DNA from: a virus | Virus record (IMG/VR): IMGVR_UViG_3300025769_000921 | Coordinates: 1 to 22,579 of that record | Length of the DNA stretch: 22,579 bases | Reading direction: 5' to 3' (one strand) | Shown here: piece after piece, positions 1 through 5,305 of the stretch | Numbering within the stretch: the stretch's first letter is position 1 | Layout of the letters: each line of letters begins with the position of its first letter | Notes under the pieces: generated by a model | Databases searched by the model: none | What the model saw: the letters and a program-made list of their open reading frames with translations, nothing else | Told to the model about the DNA's origin: nothing | Translations under genes and position numbers: made by a program

Positions 1-4
1 AGAA

Positions 5-223
5 ATGCGCTTGCTTTATCAAACGCTTAGAGTTGAAAAGAAACCGTTGAACGTTTCACAATCTAAAGAATTAATTAATGCTTTTATAACTAGCTTGTTT
101 GAGTGTGTGTCAACCGAGCAAGAACTTGCAACCCTAACTCGCATAATAGAAAGCGCACACGCGCGCGCTACATTATTGCATTCTGAGAAGCGACCTTGCC
201 CCCCTCCCCCCCTTGCCCTTTGA
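5..223 (+). CDS. Unknown small protein or C-terminal part of a larger gene
   Basis: I do not recognise this protein. The reading frame stays open to the left edge (the codon before the ATG is GAA), so it may be the end of a longer gene. No ribosome site can be judged. The middle is predicted-helical (around residues 17-58, including SQSKELINAF and TRIIESAHARATLL). The last residues are proline-rich (PCPPPPLAL) because a cytosine tract is translated there. It converges with the minus-strand gene whose stop lies 12 bases downstream. The helical part looks like real coding sequence, but the odd base composition near the stop lowers confidence. Confidence 0.4.
   Translation: MRLLYQTLRVEKKPLNVSQSKELINAFITSLFECVSTEQELATLTRIIESAHARATLLHSEKRPCPPPPLAL
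153..168. repeat. Alternating purine-pyrimidine tract (Z-DNA-prone)
   Basis: Sixteen bases, GCGCACACGCGCGCGC, alternate purine and pyrimidine without a break. This is the pattern that favours left-handed DNA under negative supercoiling. It lies inside the first reading frame. It is only a composition motif; no function is claimed. Confidence 0.5.
199..218 (-). other. Guanine-run motif, G-quadruplex candidate on the minus strand
   Basis: The plus strand reads C6-T-C7-TTG-CCC. The minus strand therefore carries GGG-CAA-G7-A-G6, which satisfies the usual pattern of four runs of at least three guanines with loops of 1-7 bases. It lies 17-36 bases beyond the stop of the minus-strand DUF1289-type gene, so it would be in that gene's 3' untranslated RNA. 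On the plus strand it encodes the proline-rich end of the first reading frame. It stands out strongly in this AT-rich window. Confidence 0.5.
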
Positions 224-234
224 CATGGCCCGTC

Positions 235-420
235 TCACTCAAATTTTTGCTGGTTTTTGAGCAATTTTAGTCTTAGTTTAGATTCTTTTATTTTGGCTTT
301 CTTTTGGAAGTCTGTAAGATATGCCCATTTTTCCAGGTCATCATAAGTTCGACCACAGCCTACACATGCTTGTGTGTCTTTATAAGCGATATAATGACAT
401 ACCCCGTTACAGACTTTCAT
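235..420 (-). CDS. DUF1289-type four-cysteine (putative metal or Fe-S) protein
   Basis: A 61-residue protein with cysteines at 4, 8, 19 and 22 and the signature CVGCGRTYDDLEKW, followed by a basic helical tail. This matches the bacterial DUF1289 family: an N-terminal C-x3-C, then CxGCgRt, an acidic pair and a tryptophan, often described as small iron-sulphur or metal-binding proteins of unknown role. The usual length is 50-80 residues, so it appears complete. AGAGG lies seven bases before the ATG. It is the only minus-strand gene supported in the window and sits on the far side of the control region from the main operon, so it is probably expressed separately, perhaps early. The biochemical role is unknown. 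Confidence 0.8.
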   Translation of the reverse strand: MKVCNGVCHYIAYKDTQACVGCGRTYDDLEKWAYLTDFQKKAKIKESKLRLKLLKNQQKFE

Positions 421-468
421 GTCTAAACCTCTTGAATTTTTTTATATAAAAAATAACATGTAGTTGTG

Positions 469-483
469 TTTAACGATGTTAAA
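469..483. promoter_or_regulatory. Palindromic operator candidate
   Basis: TTTAACGATGTTAAA is a perfect inverted repeat of 6-bp arms around GAT. It lies 49-63 bases upstream of the minus-strand start codon and close to its likely promoter. Related half-site-like words (TTAAGAT) occur at 596 and 613. A ribbon-helix-helix protein is encoded at 1018, and such proteins bind short inverted or tandem repeats, so it is a plausible ligand. That link is inference. Confidence 0.4.
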
Positions 484-499
484 AGTAAATAGAACCAGA

Positions 500-515
500 G
501 CCGTAGCTAGACGGC
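500..515. other. Short hairpin in control region
   Basis: GCCGT (500-504) pairs with ACGGC (511-515) across a six-base loop AGCTAG. It is one of three hairpins in this gap. There is no clear T-tract on the plus strand, so it is not called a terminator. Confidence 0.35.
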
Positions 516-554
516 ATTACTTTAAAAAAGCAGCTACTCTTGTTTATCGTTCAT

Positions 555-575
555 ACTAGGGTTATCATTCCTAGT
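555..575. other. Short hairpin in control region
   Basis: ACTAGG (555-560) and CCTAGT (570-575) form a perfect 6-bp stem around a nine-base loop. It could act in RNA or as a DNA inverted repeat. There is no adjoining T-tract. Confidence 0.35.
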
Positions 576-648
576 CCGTGTTTCACACTACCTGTTTAAG
601 ATAGCACAACAGTTAAGATCGTTTATACCCTTTGTCGTAGCAACATAC

Positions 649-677
649 GGGTGGGCTGGCTCACAAGCCCCATACCC
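649..677. other. GC-rich bulged hairpin
   Basis: GGGCT (653-657) pairs with AGCCC (666-670) around an eight-base loop. An outer GGGT (649-652) pairs with ACCC (674-677) across a three-base bulge. This is the most GC-rich part of the gap. No T-run follows on either side, so an attenuator or RNA structure is as likely as a terminator. Confidence 0.4.
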
Positions 678-756
678 CTATTGTATATGAACAAGCGTTG
701 TATTCAAGACATTTAATATAATATTTAGTTATATAGAACTATTTTAATATAACTTG

Positions 757-784
757 TTGCAATGATATATTTATGATATATAAT
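757..784 (+). promoter_or_regulatory. Sigma-70-like promoter candidate for the rightward operon
   Basis: TTGCAA (757-762) is followed after 16 bases by TATAAT (779-784), immediately before the first rightward gene. A second TATAAT lies at 717-722 without a good upstream box. The word ATGATATAT is repeated at 762-770 and 773-781, 11 bases apart, within the proposed promoter. If this promoter is used, translation must begin at the ATG at 791, only a few bases into the message. Confidence 0.4.
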
Positions 785-790
785 AAGACC

Positions 791-1021
791 ATGACCGTTA
801 AAGACTTTTATAAATACATTTGTGATTTGTTCAACAGCGGGCAACCTCTACCCGCAAAATTCACAAGAAAGTCTGACGGTTATTGGAAGATGACTAAGGG
901 TTATCAGCATTATGGTGGAGTTGAGATTCCCCTTCACCATTTTGCTGAATTAATAATAATAGACAACGAGTACAAAAAATTGTTGCAAAAAAAATCAAAG
1001 AAAAAAGGAGAAACCTTATGA
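791..1021 (+). CDS. Unknown small phage protein, first gene of the rightward operon
   Basis: Seventy-six residues from the ATG at 791 (MTVKDFYKYICDLF); not recognised. It has an amphipathic N-terminal part, an aromatic middle (GYWKMTKGYQHYGG) and a very basic end (KKLLQKKSKKKGETL) that could contact nucleic acid. An in-frame ATG at 773 would add six residues, but it lies inside repeated promoter-like sequence; neither start has a good ribosome site. The stop overlaps the next start as ATGA, so the two genes are probably translated together. The ribosome site of the next gene lies within its last codons. Confidence 0.6.
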   Translation: MTVKDFYKYICDLFNSGQPLPAKFTRKSDGYWKMTKGYQHYGGVEIPLHHFAELIIIDNEYKKLLQKKSKKKGETL

Positions 1022-1191
1022 CAGAGTTCACGCCGTTTTTAGTGAGATTAAGTCCGACCAACGTCGAGCTGCTAAATAAAGCTAAAGTAGATTTAGAAAA
1101 ATCTAAAAGTTCTATTATTAATGACGCTATTAAAGATTATTTATCAGGCAAAAAAGCAGACATTCACACAAGACTTAATAAAATTGTCTGA
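1018..1191 (+). CDS. Ribbon-helix-helix (Arc/CopG-type) DNA-binding protein
   Basis: A 57-residue protein. The layout is that of the ribbon-helix-helix fold: a short strand near residues 6-12 (PFLVRLS), a helix over about 13-30 (TNVELLNKAKVDLEKSK), then a second helix (SSIINDAIKDYLSG, about 31-44) and a short basic tail. Such proteins act as dimers, put the strand pair into the major groove, and repress or organise phage promoters. AAGGAG (1005-1010) lies seven bases before the ATG, one of the best ribosome sites in the window. It overlaps the preceding gene by four bases. It may regulate the upstream control region. The family call rests on pattern recognition of a short sequence. Confidence 0.7.
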   Translation: MTEFTPFLVRLSPTNVELLNKAKVDLEKSKSSIINDAIKDYLSGKKADIHTRLNKIV

Positions 1192-1561
1192 ATCATGGGG
1201 ATCAAACCTACCAATTACTATTATGTTGCCCTACCCACCGAGCGTGAATACGTATTGGCGCGCAAATGGTAAAAGACGTTTTATTAGTAAGGCTGGCATG
1301 GCGTTTTTAAATGAGGTTATTACGCGTTGTAAATTAGAAAAAGTGCCACAATTTGGAGATGTTAAGTTGCAAGTAGAGATTATTGTGTATCCGAGGTCAA
1401 AACGTAAGTTTGATCTGGACAATTGTTTAAAAAGTATTTTAGATGCGCTACAAAAAGCGCGTGTTTATGATGATGATTACCAAATAGACAAATTATATGT
1501 CGAAAGAGGAGAACAAATTAAAGATGGTGGATGCAAAATCACACTCTCCCGTAGGGGATAA
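1184..1561 (+). CDS. rusA: RusA-family Holliday junction resolvase
   Basis: RusA is a dimeric, metal-dependent endonuclease that cleaves four-way junctions; phage versions process recombination or replication intermediates before packaging. Seen here are an N-terminal strand with LPYPPSVNTYWR and the catalytic acidic cluster FDLDN followed by DALQKARVYDDDYQID. These correspond to E. coli RusA's LPWPPSNN, RDLDN and LDDAQ, with the aspartates near 77, 79 and 97/98. The TTG at 1184 gives 125 residues, close to the 120 of E. coli RusA, and overlaps the previous gene by only 8 bases. An ATG at 1121 would add 21 residues and a long overlap; an ATG at 1223 would cut into the first strand. No start has a clear ribosome site, so the start is uncertain and the family call firm. 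Confidence 0.85.
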   Translation: MSESWGSNLPITIMLPYPPSVNTYWRANGKRRFISKAGMAFLNEVITRCKLEKVPQFGDVKLQVEIIVYPRSKRKFDLDNCLKSILDALQKARVYDDDYQIDKLYVERGEQIKDGGCKITLSRRG

Positions 1562-1697
1562 GTTTTGCACTAACTGCTTTAAGTATCGCCCCGTTAAGGG
1601 TGGACGTTGGAAAGTTACCCGTGGCGGGAAATATAAAAGATGGCTATGTAATAGCTGTTATACTAAACGACAAGGAGATGCAAATGGCAGAAAATAA
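1524..1697 (+). CDS. Small four-cysteine zinc-finger-like protein
   Basis: Fifty-seven residues from the ATG at 1524. Two CxxC pairs (Cys15/Cys18 in FCTNCFKYRP and Cys42/Cys45 in WLCNSCYTKRQ) are separated by a basic, glycine-rich linker of 23 residues. This is a typical treble-clef or ribbon zinc-binding arrangement. Small proteins of this kind are common in phage genomes and usually have no assigned role; nucleic-acid binding is plausible from the basic charge. AGAGGAG (1505-1511) lies 12 bases before the ATG, rather far. An upstream in-frame ATG at 1497 lacks any such site. The gene overlaps the end of the resolvase by 38 bases. Confidence 0.6.
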   Translation: MVDAKSHSPVGDKFCTNCFKYRPVKGGRWKVTRGGKYKRWLCNSCYTKRQGDANGRK

Positions 1698-1983
1698 ATT
1701 AGAACTGCAAGTAGGTGATATGAAATTATTTACTAACCGAAAAAAGACAAACGATAAACAGCCTGACTTTCAAGGCCAAGCTATGTTACCAGACGGAACT
1801 TTGGTCTACGCTAGTGCCTGGAAGAATACTGCTCAAAGTTCTGGACAAGACTGGTTCAAGATTAAATTCGGTGATCCTGTTCGAGATCAGCAAGATGCCC
1901 CACGGCCAACACAGAATAACGACCAAACGCATCAACCTGTGGCAGAATCCATCGAAACCATTTCGGACGATATTCCCTTTTAA
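1684..1983 (+). CDS. Small protein with SSB-like acidic C-terminal tip
   Basis: Ninety-nine residues. It has a beta-rich N-terminal part (LFTNRKKTNDKQPDFQGQA, then LVYASAWKN and DWFKIKFGDP), a polar Gln/Asn/Pro-rich linker, and the last five residues DDIPF. An acidic tip ending in Pro-Phe after a disordered linker is the hallmark of bacterial single-stranded DNA-binding proteins, where it recruits replication and repair enzymes. The body is shorter than an SSB and I cannot confirm an OB fold; the pattern also recalls DUF736-like small proteins. AAGGAG (1672-1677) is six bases before the ATG at 1684, which decides the start. The stop is coupled to the next gene as TAATG. A role in ssDNA binding near the resolvase is inference. 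Confidence 0.6.
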   Translation: MAENKLELQVGDMKLFTNRKKTNDKQPDFQGQAMLPDGTLVYASAWKNTAQSSGQDWFKIKFGDPVRDQQDAPRPTQNNDQTHQPVAESIETISDDIPF

Positions 1984-2396
1984 TGACCGAAATTAAAAAT
2001 AAAAAACCAATACCTAAGCTGGCGGGTTACGGCGGTGTTCGTAATCTACAGCGCAGTATTGAGCGATCAGAAACTGTGGCTGCGAACCGCGAGGCCGTAG
2101 CCCATAGTTTAATCTGTATTGCAAACACAACACCTATGGATGTAATGAGTTGGGATAAAACTGGAGTTGAAATTAAAGATTCTAAAGATATACCACACCA
2201 TGCAGCTCAGGCAATTAAACGCGTTAAATTTAATGACCAAGGCCAAGTGACCGACATTGAGTTTCATGATAAACCCCAGATATTAAGATTACTTGCGAAA
2301 GCAAGTGGTTTATTAGATAATCCAGAACAATCTGATAAACCGTCCGTGATTGGAATTAATGTTAAAGCACCTGAGATTATTGACAATGACGAATGA
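1983..2396 (+). CDS. terS: Probable terminase small subunit
   Basis: One hundred and thirty-seven residues. The centre and C-terminal part resemble small terminase subunits: REAVAHSLICIANTTPMDVM, then the VEIKDSKDIP segment, a helix with HHAAQAIKRVKF, and FHDKPQILRLLAKASGLL (matching the DK-x-x-x-L-x-x-LAK-x-x-GL signature). Small terminase recognises the phage packaging site and loads the large subunit. The usual N-terminal helix-turn-helix is not obvious; the first 35 residues are short and basic. Position supports the call: the large terminase begins 364 bases downstream in the same operon. It starts in a TAATG overlap. Another phage DNA-binding protein cannot be excluded. Confidence 0.55.
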   Translation: MTEIKNKKPIPKLAGYGGVRNLQRSIERSETVAANREAVAHSLICIANTTPMDVMSWDKTGVEIKDSKDIPHHAAQAIKRVKFNDQGQVTDIEFHDKPQILRLLAKASGLLDNPEQSDKPSVIGINVKAPEIIDNDE

Positions 2397-2643
2397 CAAT
2401 GTAAATCAACCTAAACATTACACTCAAGGCAAAGTCGAGTGTATTGACGCTATTGAGTCTGCAACTTGCAGATTAGTTGGCATTATGGCTGTTTGTGTGG
2501 GTAATATTATTAAATATGTTTGGCGATTCGCACTTAAAAATGGCATCGAAGATTTAGACAAAGCGGATTATTATTTACAAAAACTACGTAAAAAAGCGAG
2601 GGAGCAAGATGGATATAAAAGCACAAATCGATCAATTACGTGA
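2386..2643 (+). CDS. DUF3310 family phage protein
   Basis: Eighty-five residues from the ATG at 2386. The match to DUF3310 is clear: VNQPKHYTQGKVECIDAIES, then GNIIKYVWRFALKNGIEDL and DKADYYLQKL. DUF3310 proteins are widespread in tailed phages of many hosts and sometimes lie next to nucleotide-metabolism genes; their function is not established. Length is normal. The start overlaps the end of the small terminase gene by 11 bases. A longer frame beginning at 2350 would add 12 residues unlike the family start (VNxPxHY near the N-terminus), so it is rejected. The ribosome site is weak, suggesting coupling to the upstream gene. Confidence 0.85.
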   Translation: MTNDNVNQPKHYTQGKVECIDAIESATCRLVGIMAVCVGNIIKYVWRFALKNGIEDLDKADYYLQKLRKKAREQDGYKSTNRSIT

Positions 2644-2770
2644 TGAATTTGAAATGGCACGCTTAAATAATTCTAGGGTAATGGAAGTTATTGATGCGTT
2701 GTATCAAGAAAATCAAGAACTCAAGCGTATGATGACAATGAAATTTAAAGACATCGACGATGAGCAATAA
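2609..2770 (+). CDS. Small coiled-coil protein
   Basis: A 53-residue, nearly all-helical, acidic protein (starts MDIKAQIDQLRDEFEMARLN; later VMEVIDALYQENQELKRMM). The spacing of Leu, Ile, Met and Val suggests a short coiled coil. AGGGAG ends four bases before the ATG. It overlaps DUF3310 at its start by 35 bases and the large terminase at its end by 11 bases, and fills what would otherwise be a 116-base gap. Function is unknown. Confidence 0.6.
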   Translation: MDIKAQIDQLRDEFEMARLNNSRVMEVIDALYQENQELKRMMTMKFKDIDDEQ

Positions 2771-4316
2771 AAAAGATCGAAGCCAAAAAGAATTACATGG
2801 CCCAGGCATTGACCTAGATTTTTCAACCAGCCCTGTTATTTATAAATTTTTACAGAGCAATGCGTTTGTAAGAGGTTTGCTTGGCCCTGTGGGGAGCGGC
2901 AAGTCTTACGCGTGCGCAGCTGAAATTATGATGCGCGCGGTAAGACAAAGACCGTCACCGCAAGATGGTATACGTTACACTCGCTTTGTTATTGTACGTA
3001 ACTCTTATCCTGAACTTAAAACAACAACAATTAAAACTTGGCAAGAACTCTTTCCTGAGAATACGTTTGGGCCAATGCTTTGGACACCTCCTATTACGCA
3101 TCACATTCGCCTCCCGTCCCGCGGTGATGCTGCGGGTATAGACTGTGAAGTAATATTCTTAGCATTGGATCAGCCAAAGGATGTAAGAAAACTTTTATCC
3201 TTAGAGCTGACTGGCGCATGGGTGAACGAGGCACGCGAATTGCCTAAAGCGGTTGTCGACGGACTCACCCATCGTGTCGGCCGTTACCCAACTAAAAAAG
3301 ATGGTGGCCCAACATGGCATGGTGTTTGGATGGATACCAACCCTATGGATGATGATCATTGGTGGTTTAGAATAAGTCAAAAAGAACCCATACGCGGTAA
3401 ATTTGCATGGGATTTTTTTCAACAACCAGGCGGAGTGACTGAAGTTAATGTTGATGATTTACCTGAAAATCCAGAAACTAATGACCATATGTTTGCATCA
3501 GGGCGTTGGTGGCGACTCAATGAAAAAGCTGAAAATGTTAAAAATTTACCCGCGGGTTATTATCAGCAAATGCTTGGCGGCAAAAATTTAGATTGGATAC
3601 GTTGTTATGCTGAAGGTAAATTTACTTATGTACAAGAAGGCAAACCTGTTTGGCCAGAATATGATGATCAATTAATGAGTTCACCTGAAGTTGAGTATGA
3701 TCCTGGCGTACCATTACAAATTGGACTTGACTTTGGTTTAACACCAGCCGCTGCAATAGGACAACGCTTGCAAAATGGACGCTGGATTGTATTACACGAA
3801 ATTGTTTCTGAAGACATGGGGCTCGAAAAATTTTCGCAACAGATGTTGGCAGAACTTAATGCTAGGTTTCCTAAAGCGCAACTGATGGTTTGGGGCGATC
3901 CCGCTGGAACACAACGCGATCAAGTTTATATGAAAACAGCGTTTGATCATTTACAAACAATAGGGTTACGCGCACAACCCGCAGCTTCAAATAATTTTCA
4001 AACAAGGCGCGAAGGTGGCGCTGCACCTATGCAAAGATTAATTTCTGGAAAACCAGGGTTAATTATACATACATCATGTAAAATGTTACGTAAATCATTA
4101 AGTGGTGGGTATCATTTTAAACGTATTAGTATGGGTTCTGGACAAGAACGATTTAGAGATACGCCTAATAAAAATGAATTTTCACACATTGGTGACGCAT
4201 TTGGCTATTTGATGTTAGGCGGTGGCGAACATAAGCGCATGACTCGTTCTGCATTATCTTTACCCACAACCATAGGGCAGACACTTGTCAACACGGACTT
4301 CGATGTATTTGCTTGA
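2760..4316 (+). CDS. terL: Terminase large subunit (packaging ATPase and nuclease)
   Basis: This 518-residue protein drives DNA into the prohead and cuts the concatemer. The N-terminal ATPase domain has Walker A GPVGSGKS (42-49), a Walker B-type segment with AWVNEARELP (153-162) and a likely coupling motif near MDTNP (191-195). The C-terminal RNase H-like nuclease has its three acidic sites at IGLDFG (Asp324), MVWGDPAG (Asp380) and HIGDAFGYL (Asp479). Length is typical. It starts within the end of the coiled-coil gene and has no clear ribosome site, so coupling is likely. Unlike T7, where terminase lies at the far end of the genome, here it precedes the head genes. Confidence 0.97.
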   Translation: MSNKKDRSQKELHGPGIDLDFSTSPVIYKFLQSNAFVRGLLGPVGSGKSYACAAEIMMRAVRQRPSPQDGIRYTRFVIVRNSYPELKTTTIKTWQELFPENTFGPMLWTPPITHHIRLPSRGDAAGIDCEVIFLALDQPKDVRKLLSLELTGAWVNEARELPKAVVDGLTHRVGRYPTKKDGGPTWHGVWMDTNPMDDDHWWFRISQKEPIRGKFAWDFFQQPGGVTEVNVDDLPENPETNDHMFASGRWWRLNEKAENVKNLPAGYYQQMLGGKNLDWIRCYAEGKFTYVQEGKPVWPEYDDQLMSSPEVEYDPGVPLQIGLDFGLTPAAAIGQRLQNGRWIVLHEIVSEDMGLEKFSQQMLAELNARFPKAQLMVWGDPAGTQRDQVYMKTAFDHLQTIGLRAQPAASNNFQTRREGGAAPMQRLISGKPGLIIHTSCKMLRKSLSGGYHFKRISMGSGQERFRDTPNKNEFSHIGDAFGYLMLGGGEHKRMTRSALSLPTTIGQTLVNTDFDVFA

Positions 4317-4797
4317 ACAACATATTATTGATAGCTATATGCCAAAAATGCCTAAATGGGGCTTTACTAACTTTCATCCGTCGCACTTAGACGGATATAA
4401 AGGGCTAGATGATTATGAGCTTTCGGAAATGTCGATTAATGATCGAAAACAGTTTTTTATTAATCAGTCTGAACATGGGCCTACTATTAGTGCAAGCTAT
4501 GATAATCACATTGTCGCTATTTATGGTGGCGTTATACTTTGGCGAGGAGTTGCTGAAGCGTGGTCTTTATTTGATTCAGAAGTAAGAATACATAAGCTAG
4601 GCATGTGCAAAGCAGCTTTAGCATTTTTTGATATGCTTTTGATAGCTTTTGACTTGCACCGAGTGCAAATAACTGTTAAAAAAGATAATGAGCGTGATGT
4701 TGCATGGGCAACGTATATGGGGTTTGAACCCGAAGGTTTAATGACAGCATATAGCGCAGACAAAGAAGATTATTATATGATGAGGATTCTACGATGA
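4303..4797 (+). CDS. T7 gp13-like protein, DUF2833 / GNAT acyltransferase-like
   Basis: One hundred and sixty-four residues from the ATG at 4303; a TTG at 4285 would add six. The pattern fits DUF2833, the GNAT-like family that includes T7 gp13: an acceptor-side strand (ATG start at MYLLEQHIIDSYMP), IYGGVILWRGVAEAWSLF, then the basic acetyl-CoA-side helix region HKLGMCKAALAFF and HRVQITVKKDN, and WATYMGFEPEGLMTAY near the end. T7 gp13 is needed for virion assembly and is absent or rare in the mature particle; enzymatic activity is not established. Here it lies directly after terminase rather than beside the ejection proteins. It overlaps the end of the terminase gene and ends in an ATGA junction. 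Confidence 0.8.
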   Translation: MYLLEQHIIDSYMPKMPKWGFTNFHPSHLDGYKGLDDYELSEMSINDRKQFFINQSEHGPTISASYDNHIVAIYGGVILWRGVAEAWSLFDSEVRIHKLGMCKAALAFFDMLLIAFDLHRVQITVKKDNERDVAWATYMGFEPEGLMTAYSADKEDYYMMRILR

Positions 4798-5042
4798 AAT
4801 TTGTTGGAAGTTTATTAGGTATAAAAGCCCCAGACACATCCGCACAAGAGCGTCAAATTGAAGAGCAACGCAAACAAATAGAAGAAGATCGAGCCATTGC
4901 ACAAGCTGAAACACGTGATGAAGCTGAAAAACGCGCAGCAAGATTAGCTGCCCGCATGAAAGGTGGTAAGCGTATGTTATTAGCAGAACGTGATGATGCA
5001 GAAGAAGGAATTAAATCAACAACATTAGGAGGAACACCTTAA
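4794..5042 (+). CDS. Small coiled-coil phage protein with LGG ending
   Basis: Eighty-two residues. Three parts can be seen: a short hydrophobic start (MKFVGSLLGIKAP), a charged helix over about 18-55 rich in Glu, Gln and Arg (QERQIEEQRKQIEEDR), and a C-terminal motif with GGKRMLLAERDD and TTLGG. Small proteins of this type are frequent between terminase and portal genes of podoviruses, without known function. The next gene has a similar beginning and end, suggesting an old duplication. GAGGA lies seven bases before the ATG, and the start overlaps the preceding stop as ATGA. Confidence 0.7.
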   Translation: MKFVGSLLGIKAPDTSAQERQIEEQRKQIEEDRAIAQAETRDEAEKRAARLAARMKGGKRMLLAERDDAEEGIKSTTLGGTP

Positions 5043-5305
5043 TGAGTAAAAAAGTTAAAAAAGTTATTAAAAAAGTAGGAGCATCATTAGGCGTTATTAA
5101 GCCTGTTCCAAAGCCAACACCAGCACCAGCAGCAGCAGCAGCAGCAGCAGAGCCTGCGGTAAAAATGGCAGCTACATCAAGTCAAGAAAAAAAAGATATT
5201 TATGATTCAGCAACTCGGCGTGTTCGTCGTGGTCGTGCTATGGGTTATCGCAGATTAATGACAGATCGAAGTACCTTAGGGGGCGAAGGCTCTAAATTGG
5301 GTTAA
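5042..5305 (+). CDS. Small Ala/Pro-rich phage protein, related to its upstream neighbour
   Basis: Eighty-seven residues. A lysine-rich start with VGASLGVIKP is followed by a Pro/Ala linker (28-38) encoded partly by seven GCA codons, then a basic C-terminal part (RRVRRGRAMGYRRLMTDRS) ending TLGGEGSKLG. The beginning and end resemble the upstream 82-residue protein (VGSLLGIKAP and KRMLLAER...LGG), with a different middle. AGGAGGA (5027-5033), a strong ribosome site, lies eight bases before the start, which also forms a TAATG overlap. Function is unknown; a minor virion or assembly role is guessed from position only. Confidence 0.7.
   Translation: MSKKVKKVIKKVGASLGVIKPVPKPTPAPAAAAAAAEPAVKMAATSSQEKKDIYDSATRRVRRGRAMGYRRLMTDRSTLGGEGSKLG
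5129..5149 (+). repeat. GCA trinucleotide microsatellite
   Basis: Seven consecutive GCA codons follow a CCAGCACCA lead-in inside the Ala/Pro-rich small gene. Perfect codon repetition, rather than mixed alanine codons, points to replication slippage; length variation here would stay in frame. Confidence 0.7.

Larger units (their letters stand above)
421..790. promoter_or_regulatory. Divergent non-coding control region
   Basis: No convincing gene is seen here. The stretch separates the minus-strand DUF1289 gene from the rightward operon. It contains a 15-bp palindrome (469-483), hairpins at 500-515, 555-575 and 649-677, a direct repeat TCGTTYATAC (547-556 and 619-628), a direct repeat TTAAGAT (596-602 and 613-619) and AT-rich promoter-like sequence from about 710. 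The most likely job is to carry promoters and operators for both directions. A small structured RNA is a possible alternative. I saw no tRNA features. Confidence 0.6.

Noticed and set aside
500-680. A tRNA gene in the control region, suggested by GC-rich hairpins
   Set aside because: No T-loop GTTCRA-type sequence, no acceptor stem and no cloverleaf can be drawn.
1600-1683. N-terminal extension of the SSB-tip protein from an ATG at 1600
   Set aside because: The ribosome site AAGGAG lies at 1672-1677, inside that extension, and points to the ATG at 1684. The extension overlaps the zinc-finger gene in another frame.
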